Source: Glycine soja (lineage: Eukaryota > Streptophyta > Magnoliopsida > Fabales > Fabaceae). From it: DNA of 64,000 nucleotides. The notes below the pieces were generated by a model. It was given only the letters and a program-made list of their open reading frames with translations, made no database searches and was not told the origin of the DNA. This document shows positions 36,727 through 47,800 of the stretch, piece by piece. How positions within the stretch are numbered: position 1 is the stretch's first letter; each line of letters begins with the position of its first letter. Position numbers and translations under genes: made by a program. The DNA is taken from the NCBI RefSeq assembly GCF_004193775.1, contig NC_041011.1, positions 45,453,167 to 45,517,166 on the forward strand, in the 5' to 3' direction.

Positions 36727-37232
36727 TAAAGTTGCTTCTTAAATTACTGGAGCTAGAAACATTCCTCATTCTTATTCATATTAGAACAGCTCTGAAGCTA
36801 TTTTCAAAGTGTTGTTCAGCACTTGTTTGATTTGAGCTATTGAATTCTGATACCCTGGCAGTGCACACTACTTTCCGGAGTGTTTAACGTGAAGCCAATA
36901 TCATGCTCTTGCAATCAGCATATATGTATAGTCTAGAAGAACTGGGAGAAGATTTTAAACTACTGCTTAGAAGAGATATGACTTTTTCCGATGGACGTGA
37001 ACCAACCCGGCGGATTGCTGGTATCTTTATTGAAATTGTTGTAAACGGTGATTACGTGCCTGTATGTAAAATGATACAAGTTTAACCTAGAGCGCCTGTT
37101 CAAATTAAGGGACTACTCGGACTCTAATTTGGAAAAAAATAATAGAAAGAATGGAGATCGAAATTTCCGGAAATATTATTTTTTAGACTAAACTCAATTT
37201 TTCAATGATTGGGCTGCATATTAATAGAAAGA
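36727..37232. other. SVR1 3' UTR and intergenic DNA
   Basis: No gene seen. A 27-bp stretch near 37141-37167 (starting AATAGAAAGAATGGAGAT) recurs at 37866-37893 on the far side of the foldback element. Confidence 0.5.
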
Positions 37233-37866
37233 GGGATTTTTTTTCTGCACCCAACATTTTTTCAATACATCATTTTTTTTTAATTTTAACATTGTTTTTA
37301 TGTATAACCTATACTGTGTTGTCAATATTATATTAAAAATATTTTATGAAATAATTTAAAATAATGACTCATGTGCATAAGTCTCGAATATGTGATCTTA
37401 ACATTATTAGTATAACACTCTAAATGAATTTATAAGTCAATTATGTTAAAAATAATTAATGTTGTTATATATAATATTAAAATTTTTAATATATATTTAA
37501 TACACAAAAATTTACATAATAAATTTTATAATAATTAATTTTGATCTAATAATATATTTTTTTACATATATAAATTTTAAATAAAAATTATAAATTTAAT
37601 AAAAATTTATATATGTAAAAAAATATATTATTACATCAAAATTAATTATGCAAATTTATGTGTATTAAATATATTTTAATGTCATATATAATGATATTAA
37701 TTATTTTTAATATAACTCATCTATTAACTCTCTTGATAAGAGTGTCGTATTAATAATTAAAAGATCACAAGTTCAAGATTTATACGGATTATTAATTTTA
37801 AATTATTTTATAAAATATTTTTAATATAATATATGAAAAAATATGCTCGTGCAAGAAGAAAATCCC
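37233..37866. mobile_element. MULE-like foldback element, 634 bp, 9-bp target duplication
   Basis: Ends GGGATTTT (37233) and AAAATCCC (to 37866) are flanked by ATAGAAAGA at 37224-37232 and 37867-37875, a perfect 9-bp duplication as made by Mutator-type transposases. Almost the whole element is one hairpin: a left arm of about 37322-37583 pairs with a right arm of about 37590-37834, centred near 37587. No transposase is encoded. Each arm contains a segment resembling tRNA-Ile(AAU) (right arm near 37708-37775, the complement in the left arm near 37378-37440). Assignment to the MULE class rests on duplication length and long arms. Confidence 0.85.
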
Positions 37867-37875
37867 ATAGAAAGA

Positions 37876-38879
37876 ATGGAGATAGAAATTTCTTATTTCA
37901 CTTGTTTGTTCGTACATAAAAATAAGAATTAAATAATTTTACGTAGGATCCACACTAAATTACTCTTATTTTTTTTTTATCTCGCATTATTCTTCTCTAC
38001 ATGAAAATAAAAATGCCTTTACACTTTTTCTATCTTTCTACTCACCCAAGTAAAACAATTTTTCTCATTTCTATTCATTCAAATAATACACATTTTCTAC
38101 AATATTTCTCCCTTTATATCTTTCATTATTTCTTTTATTATTTAAAGGATAAGTTGTTTAAAATTTCATTACCCGCATTCTTAACTAGGGTGGCAACGAA
38201 GCAGAGCAGTCGCTCGGTAATTTCATTAACTGTGAAGTTTGAAGTTCATCACCTAAAATTCATCAACCTACCAAATCACCACGAAGGTAAGAAAATGCAC
38301 ATTTGAATTTGAGGCTTGGGGTTTTAATGATGGATCACCTATTCAATAACCACAATACAATATTAGTTGTGTTTTAATTGCTATTAATATTAGTGCAAGA
38401 AGATTCGAGTCGGATATGAAAATCAAGAGGGAATCCCTCGACAAAATTTCATTTACACTAGAATAGGCCACACAGTTGAAGAAAGTAAATATACAATAAG
38501 TTTAGCATGAAAAATATACATGTGAATTTCAGGTTGTTCTTCATATTGACTTGAATGAAATTGCTCATCACACGCAAACTCAATACCCAAAAAAAATAGA
38601 GCGAGCGAGCGACTTAACCCAAAAGGAAGGCAACGGCGGCAACGAAAATTGACATCACCATTACATTACAAACAATTGAGTGAGCAAATGGAATTGCTAT
38701 CACCAAGGGCAGAATCAAAACCATCTTTTCACTGGTAGTCTACTCGGTTGTAATTTGCTGTAAGATCGGACACTGGCATCGGTTTGCTGCATCATCATTT
38801 TTTCAGAAATATGAATCAGAAATCTAATTGATGCAAGCACCCCAACAGTCCAAAAATTCTGGGAACCAAAGAGAACATT
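37876..38879. other. Intergenic DNA and SEC8 3' UTR
   Basis: SVR1 and SEC8 converge here. The last few hundred bases before 38880 probably include the SEC8 3' UTR. The rest is AT-rich. A more balanced patch at about 38175-38290 shows no recognisable protein. No gene called. Confidence 0.5.
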
Positions 38880-41800
38880 CTACACGGATAATATTTCAGA
38901 TAATCTATCTTGTGCATCAGGAGGAATTTCCCTTCCAGGAACCTGAACATTAAGAAGCTTGGCATACCTGTAGAAATATTGTGTCAATATAATTCCATAA
39001 AAGGGTATTAACAACTAAAATTTGCATATACTTACTCCACAGGGGTGAACAAGTGTATATGTTCTGTAATGAAGGCAACCAAAGCCTGCAACAGGAATAG
39101 GAATACAAAGATAAGATGACACGACAAAAATTACAAACAACATGGAGGAAGCCATTAGTTGAGTTGACTTGCCTCAAATGGCATGTTCAATAGTTCATAG
39201 TAGGTGCGGACTCGATCCAATCTCTGTTGCACTGCTTCACTATTTATGGATGGAATAGCTGCCAATGCCTGTACCACCATCCAAAATTGTTATGGCTGTC
39301 AAATTTCATTATGTGCTTTTTACATTTTCCTAAGTTCTAATTCTCTCTGAAAGTACAGTTGTACATTCTTGAAAGTTATATTCAACAAGCAATATATATA
39401 TATATATATCACTGAGAAACATTAATTACCTGTTCTAATGCAATAGCATTTCGACAAATTTGCTGAACACCAAAAAGATTTATGGATTTCATATCCGCCA
39501 AAGCCTAATAAGAAAATAAGAGCACTCTATCATTAGCAGTAAAAGAAAGGAAGTGATAGAAATGATTTAACTGAAAAATACAGCTCCAAACATTAAAGAA
39601 AAACTCTAAAAAAGAATCACACCTTGACAGATGCATTTGCTGCAACCCCACAAATTCCACCAAATATATAATTCCGCTTTGCATTTGAAATAAAAGGAGC
39701 CATTTCCTCATCTCTTCGTGTTATCTGGGGATTGCATTAACAAGATAAATATACAGTATGACTTGCATAAGCACATTGTAGTAGATTGTTTACTTTAGAA
39801 AATTGGGGTTGATACTAACATTTCATAGTCTTACTAAATCATATAATTTAGAATTTATGGGTTAGTAGCTTTAATAAGATGCTATTACAAGTTATTTAGT
39901 TTAACTTTAACACCTTGCGTTATAACAGTATTTTAGTCATTCCATCATTTCCTAGTCAAGGAATATGCAGTCTGGCTAGGTTGTCAAGGTTTCATTTGGT
40001 CTTGATGCATATATGCGCTAAATATTAACCATATCTTACTATCTTAAACACCTCAAACCACAATTCCTGTTCCATGGAAGGAATCAATGGATTCAGAATT
40101 TACAAACCTCAAAACTCAAATCACTGCAAGGCAAAACCTTGTGTGTATATAGCAATATACACTCCAGATCCACTACCATCTACTGACATGGCTACCACTT
40201 TCATGTTCAAATTTTAGCTCAATGAACTTGCAATAAATTTTAGGAGCTTAATTAGAAATGTACAATGCGTTACTTCTTGGTGATACAAGGTTGGCCCAGT
40301 GGTGGGGGAAGGGTGAAGGGAGAAGGAAGGGGGGGACATGTCACAGTTTTGAATCCCCCCAACTGACATTTCTAACAAAACTAACAAATTAACATTTTCC
40401 AATACAAAAAAAACACACAATGCATTACTTCTTAGCATTTAAAATATATTCTTCCAGAACCTTACCATCTTTCTTAATTCTGGATTAAGCATGGACAAAG
40501 AGTGTTTAATTGTCAACAGAATACCAATTGAGTTTCCCCATAAATCCTGACTTTGGTTAATTTTGTGCTAGTAGAAAATTTGTTAAATAAGATTTCATCA
40601 ATTGTAATTATCCCTAAATTTGATCAATTTGAAAAATTCAAAGGAAGGAGTATAAAACAGGATGATCATGAAACATCCGAAGGCTGTGCAGAAACTCAGA
40701 AAATCACCTATGAGAAACCATGTCCAGTTACAACATAGTATTACTCTTGTAACTCCCAATGGTTCATTTCCATATCCATCCCAGGATACAACTAAGAACT
40801 TCATGAAGACAAAACATACAAAGATAGAAAGACACACCTGTGCAGTGAGCGAAATGATGAAGTCATCCGGCTCTTCAGCATCTTGGTCATCCAAGTATTC
40901 TGTATTTGCCATTTCCTGCTCAAATTGTGATGCTCAGTTAAGTTGGACACGTTTAATTAAAAAATTTTATACCTTCAATTCAACAACAGAGACAAATAAC
41001 CTCACAAGTGAGAGACAAACCTGCATATGGAATACTGTCTCCAATTGCATCTCTATGCGTAAAACCTTAAGGCAATCAATTGCCAGTTTCCTATAATCTT
41101 GAGCAAATGAAACTAAACTCCTTGTAGGTGCACTGTCTGAATGACTGTGATGGTATTTTCCCCCAACATGATTTGATGCTCTTTGAGTTGTCTGTCCAAG
41201 CCTGCAAATTTAACAGAGAATTTAAAGTACCACAAATAATGCTCTTATATTTTGAAGAGAGGGATCTTACTTGAGCATATGATGCTCAATTTCTCTCATT
41301 TATGAAACCAGTAAAACCAACCCAACTCCATACTGCTCATTAAGGAAAGAATGGTATGTATGCTGATTACATACAAGATTTGCCTAACTCAGATCTTGCC
41401 ATTATCACAACATTTTCCAATTCAAAATGCTTGACAGATGTGATTTGAGTTTGTAAGAAGTATAAGCCCACTAACAGACAAGTAGAGTTATAGAAGCAGC
41501 ACAAATCAAGCCTTCACAGGCTGTGGCACTGAAAAATCCAAGAACAGGGGGAATCCACAGTAGCAGCTCAGGGGCCTAGCCCAAATGCAAGCCTAGTACT
41601 CAATCAAAGACAGCTCTCATGAACCTCGGACACTATTGAACCAAATCAAAGTAGCACACTGGCCAGAGGCTCACAGGTTGCAAAGTCACCCATAGACCCA
41701 GTTGAGTCCAAGGAAAACATTGCAACCTACGGAGCCTCTCACAAATGGATTTGCACATTAGCAAAGGAGTAAGGGTTCTTGGCTGCTTGGGGTGGGGTGT

Positions 41801-44800
41801 GTCCACACTTTCTTTTTTTCCCCCAACTGTAAATTGTTTGAGTATGATTTGCAATATTGCATTTGCATCATTCTACCAATCTTTGCAATCCCTCCACAAT
41901 GCCATCAAAGCAAGTTTCTTGCTGGGAGTGGGATTGTTCCACCACCCAAAACCTACAGATCGTGGAACCTACAATCTGAATTGCCATACTGATAACATGG
42001 CATATATACTTGCTTTATACACAATTAAAACATTGTCTAAATTGCAAAGCATGTAGAAAACCCACCTTTCAATAGAGTCTGCAACATACTCTAATGAGTC
42101 ACTAAGGGATGCCAACAGAATAAGTTTGTTGTCATCATGGATTAGGTTTTCCTGAAGCAAAAATACAACAAAGTCACCAGAGAAGCATAATAAATAGGAA
42201 GGAACCCCAAGGTGTTCAGTAAAATTCCACTAAAAAATAGGAAGAAAATTATATCAACAAGCAAGAATAGTAATTTGTTAGATTACACAGAAAACCAAAC
42301 CTGCTTAATAGGACGCAAACTTAGCAGTAATTCACTAAGTTCTAATTCAGCCTCAATTGTTTCAGCATCAGATGAATTACTTTCCACATTTAACTGACCA
42401 AGCAGATTCGGTAAATATGCACTTGAGGGGTCAATCCTCATCAACTTCTCAATATCATGCCTCCCAATAAGCATATAACTCTGCTTCTCAAGAACAGCCT
42501 GCAATATAATTGACAAACATGTTAGAAGATAGCGAAGGCCACCATGCAAGAGTAAACAACTATATATAGATATGCCAATGATCAGCTTACCTAAATGCTT
42601 GAGCTTTTAAGAGCAGGTACATAAACAGTTATATATCAAATAATCTCAAGAACCAACATAAACCAAAAGCTTCTATTGGGTGCTGGCAGAGGTGTAACCA
42701 GACAATTGTTTGGGGGAAAGGATTGGGACTATAAATTTTAAGGGGGTTCTTGAGATCTCACATCAACTATAGATATGGCCAATGCAGAGCTTATAAAGAT
42801 TTGGGCAATCCTCACCTTATGAGCTAGCTTTTGAGGTTAAGTTAGACTCATCCCAAATTTAGGATGGTATCAAAGCCTATCATAGATATTATATTAGGTC
42901 ACCCTCCCACTTTGCCCATGCTATCTTCTTCACCTCCATACCTCCACCCCACAAGAATTGCCGCTGAATCCACACCAGTTTGTCCAGAATTTTGTTTGTA
43001 GCCCTGAAAAAGATAAGAAATATATAGGAATAGAATTTAGGACCGACTTTATGAGTGTTACCCTACCCCCAAAAGATAACAGCTTTTGCTTCCATTTTGT
43101 CAATTTTCTCTCACATTTCTTGACTATAGGATCCCATGTGTCGGACCGCCTTGGATTTGCCCCAATCGGGAGGCCCAAATATAGAAATGGTATGGCCAAT
43201 ACCCTGCAATGTAAGTACCTAGCAGCATCCTCCTTCCAACTTTTTGACATCCCAATTGTCCCAAAGCAACTCTTTGAGAAATTGATTCTGAGTCCTGAGG
43301 CAAGTTCGAAGCTTCTCAAGATCACCTTGATCGCTTTAACATTTTCCATGGATGCTTTCCCAAAAAAGAGTGTATCATCTGCATATTGTAGTATGCTAAC
43401 CTCCACCTCTTTTCTACCCACTAGGAAGCCTAGAAACAGATTTTTCTTCAGCGCCTCTCTCATCAGTCCGTTTAGTCCTTCCGCAACAATGTTGAATAAA
43501 AGCGGAGCTAGTGGGTCCCCTTGTCTTAGGCCTCTTTGTGGGGTAAACTCGGACGAAGGGCTGTCATTGATCAATACAGAGATAGAAGCTGATTTTAGGC
43601 AGCCCTCAATCCACAATATCCATTTTTCACAGAAGCCCATCCTCCTCAGCATATATAGCAGAAAATCCCAAGAGACTGAGTCGTAAGCCTTTTCAAAATC
43701 TGCTTTAAAAATCAGACACGGCATATTTCTTGACTTTGCTTCATGGATTATTTCATTTGCAATGAGAGTGTGCCTACCAAAGGAGAAAGGTGGATTAGGG
43801 ATCAGGGATCTAAGGAAGTTTAACTATGCACTCCTTGGAAAGTGGAAATGGAGTTTCTTCCATAACAAAGGTGAATTATGGGCTAGATTATTGGAATCAA
43901 AATATGGCAACTGGAGGAATTTGGAGGAAGCAACAAGGGGCAGTAGAGTATCAACATGGTGGAAGGATATAAATATTAGAGACCCCTCTGGTGCAGATGG
44001 CAACGTTTTTGATAAAGGGATAAAATGGAAAGTGGGTTGTGGAGAAAAGGCCAAATTTTTAGAGGATGGATGGAAGGATGATGGAGTACCACTTAAGGTG
44101 AAATACCCCCACACTGTTCTCTGTGTCCAAACAGCAACAACATCTCATAAAGATGATGGGCACCTTCACAGCTACAGGTTGGGAATGGGATTTTAAATGG
44201 AGAAGACAACTTTTCGATGATGAGATAGAGATGGCTGTAAAGTTCCTACAAGACTTAGAAGATATCAGCATTTACTCAGACCGAGAAGACTAGTGGATTT
44301 GGAAGGCAAATGCATCAGGTGTATATTCAGCAAGGAGCGGATACAAGATGCTTATGTCAACCCAAACTGATGAAAATCAGGATGGTGTTTTTACTGAGTT
44401 GTGAAAGGTCAAGGCCCCTAGTAAAGCTGCATTTTTCACATGGAGACTACTCAGGGATAGATTACCAACAAAAATGAACTTGCGCAGGCGAAATGTGGAA
44501 ATAAATGATCCCACATGTCCTTTCTGCAAATATACAGATGAGAATGCAACACACCTATTCTTTTGTTGCAGCAAGGTAATGCCACTCTGGTGGGAATCAA
44601 TATCGTGGACAAAATCCTCAAGACCACTTCCTCAGAGACAAAGATTGCATTTCCTCCAACACGTGCTTTGGAATCAAAAAGGCTATAGCTCTCAGATCTC
44701 CTTGACTTGGAGTATTTGGCAGCATCAAAATAACATTGTTTTTGAAGGGGACAACTTTAACGGTAGCAAGATACTGGACGATGCAGTTTTTCTTTGCTGG

Positions 44801-47800
44801 ACTTGGCAAAAAAATCTGAATAAGGATTTTGACATATCATTTCAACACTGGTCCAGCAATATGAAAGAGGCATTTAGGTGATTAAGGGGGGGAACCTATA
44901 TGTATGTTGGGTAATTATGGCCAAGCAAACTGCCAGAATTATGGTTTCCTAATTCCATTTAGATATTCTGTATTAGGGAACCATAGTCCTGCTATATTTG
45001 GCCCAATGTGTAATTTTATCAGTACAACTTGTACTGGCTATCATATAATACAATACTACTTTTGCTAAGTAAAAAAAAAATATTAGGTCACCCTCAACTG
45101 TCTAAAATCTACCTGGCTCTGCAGTTTTTCCAGGGCAATCTACTTGACTCTGTAGCTTTCCCAGTACAATATAAAAAATAAAATCAGTCCTAATGTCCAA
45201 TCCTGGGCATGAGACCTCATGAGCTAGCTTTTGAGGTTGAGTTAGGCTCAACCCAAATTCAAGAGGTTTAAATTATATTCTAAAGAAACAAAAAGAGTTA
45301 GGGTGTTCAATGAATTTCAGAAAGTTTTGAGGGTGCTACCTTCTACCGTACAGTCCCCTCATGTAACAAATCAGTATGGCCTGTTGGTTATCCCTCATGT
45401 GACAATCACCAGACCATACTTCTGAAACTTAATCTATCTATACATATATAAAAACCATCCAGCAACTGTCACATGTCACTTCCACATGCAATTTGAGCCA
45501 CTGTATTTTTTCTCTCTTCTGCCATGTGCAGAGCACGGGCATACTGCTAGTTTAACAAACAACAGGAGCAGCAAGGATCAAACTCCTCACCATTTGGTCA
45601 TAGAATTGTGTTCTTAGCTTCTTTATGATGATCAGCTAGTGGTTGTTTCAAACAGTTGGCTTTGTCTGGCACCATGAGCACGTGTCATATTTCTAATAAT
45701 GCTGCTGTTTATGGATGTATTCTTTGTTTTTTGTTTATATTCCTTGAGAGGATTGTATATCCATCATAGTCGGGCAGTTTCTTTTCATTCTATTAAAAGT
45801 TTTTTTATCCAAAAAAGGGAAAAATACCTCCATGTATGCAGTTCGGCATCTTTCATAAGTCCTCTCCAGAAAAGTTTGCACATACTTCACCAGATCATTA
45901 GAGAACTTGGGCATTGCTTGTGCCCAGCCAAGCACCTAGAATAAAATAGATACAAAAGTTAGGGAACACATCCATGTTCTCTAACCATCAAATGAAATGC
46001 AAAGCATCAATCAAGTATAGTCAATAAAATAATGTCCAAACACAAACTATTAGTCCAGGCATCATATCTTCCAGTGCTTAATATAGAAGAATAAAGCATC
46101 ATATCTTAGTAAGATTATTATCCAAGTTAAAATTTACCTCCTTTGTTAAGTGATCTATAGCTAATAATCCTTGTAAAACAGGTCGACCCTTCTCAATTGA
46201 TGAAGTGTAAGTAGTAGCAACATGTGCCCTTGGACGAAATGCAGCTGGACCTAAAAGTTTATATGCAGAGATCAAATCTTAAAACAAACTTATGATGGCA
46301 CAATCTAAGGGAAAATCAGTCATCAACAATCATGCCATTTTTTAATATGAAAGAATTATGGTTAATTTTATTTTATTTTCGAATAACATCCCTGTATACC
46401 AAATAAAGTATGCTATCATATCAAATTGTGCAACTTCTTTAGCTTTTAAATTTAAGATTGAAAGTTTCTACCAGCTTCAAACAATAACATATAATGCCGT
46501 ATGTGGCAGCAAGTTAAGTTCTGCAAAATGTCTATATACAAATTAGGGAGAACAATATTAAAAGACCAATCTATGCTTCATTCTATGAAGAAAAATGGGT
46601 CCTGTGAACAGTTGATTCACCACTCTATGACAAGTTTAACCATTTCTTTTTTGTGATATTTTTTACAAAATTGATCCACTATATTAATTCTCCTAACAAA
46701 TTAACATGTAACAGTAAGTCTGTGCTTACAAGAACATAAATACTATGCACAACTTCAACAGTTAAAACTCTAAACACTCAGAGATGCATGCTCCATATTT
46801 TGTGTGTGTGAGAATGGAATTGCCTTAGGACAGGATAATCCAGCAGCAAGGGAACAAGTCTTAGGTAAATGATGACTAGAACTATGATAGGTACAACTTG
46901 GAATTACTTAACTTCCATCCATAGTTGAGTAATACCAACTTGTTTAAACTAGGATACAGAAACTTTCACGGAAACCAAATTTGCTTCAGACATTTTTTAT
47001 TATATTTTGGGCTGGATAATATTTATCACACAAGTAATTGTCAATAAGACCTTCAATTGAGAATGACCATTTACATCAAACATTTCAGACAAAGCTAACT
47101 TCAATACTCTTTCAACACATAATTGACATACTACAACTTGGATGTTTCCAAAAAAAATAATTAAGATGCACAATAGACCAAAATAGGAGCCAAGCATAGT
47201 GCTCAAATAAGAGAAAGAATGAACAGTCAGAACAGTATAAAGACTTGCTCGATATGGCTTGCTGTACGCCTTTTCGGTAGTCTACAAACATAGTTGGTAA
47301 AAAGTGGTCCTTCACAAAGTTCTCCACAAAAGCTAGCAACCCATCATTGCTGCAATTGACAAAGTCAACACCACCACCAATTAACATTAATGAGTTAGAT
47401 AGCAACAAAATTTGAGCTTGAAAAGAAATATCATTGTTGTTCAGAACCAATTAGCAAGAGATTGTACAGTAAGTCTAGACATCAAGTCTATCAATAGTCT
47501 CTATATATGGATGATATGCAGAACCAATGTAAAACATTCTCTTGTACAGTATTTATTTATTTCCTTTTATAGTCATAGTTGTTTACCCTATAAAAGTGAG
47601 AATTAGAGAATGCAATACAAAATTAATATACAGTTCTTTTCCTTTCAACTTGGTATCAAAGCCTATCCAAGATCCATTGTTGGGCCACCTGCATTTGCCA
47701 CACGCTCCATACTTATAGCACTGGGCACGAAGGGTGTTGGACAACTGCCTTAGTTGCGGCTTCTTTGGGGCTGCCATAATTGCAGCCTCAAGGGTGGTGG

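Larger units (their letters stand above)
42907..45080 (+). mobile_element. Twin-primed (5'-inverted) LINE with 15-bp target duplication
   Basis: TATTAGGTCACCCTC flanks the insert at 42892-42906 and 45081-45095. From 42907 to about 43765 the LINE reverse-transcriptase region is on the minus strand. From about 43766 to 45080 the following part of the same ORF is on the plus strand, ending with a hairpin (CAGTACA, loop ACT, TGTACTG; 45020-45036) and ten A (45071-45080). The inverted part ends IAWAKW at 42907 and the direct part begins RVCLPKEKGGLG, adjacent in the parent protein, so almost nothing was lost between them. Confidence 0.95.
42740..45262 (+). mobile_element. TRIM-like LTR element remnant in SEC8 intron 17, split by a LINE
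   Basis: About 42740-42864 resembles a short LTR (AGATATGGCC, TTATAAAG, GGGCAATCCTCACCTTATGA). It is followed by a primer-site-like TGGTATCAAAGCC at 42865-42877. A second partial LTR copy (TGAGCTAGCTTTTGAGGTTG) lies at about 45208-45262. The LINE at 42907-45080 sits between them. No coding capacity. Boundaries are approximate. Confidence 0.6.

Noticed and set aside
42958..43686. 242-residue open frame on the plus strand
   Set aside because: It is the antisense of the LINE reverse transcriptase on the minus strand, whose motifs (FEKAYDSVSW, YADD) are unmistakable.
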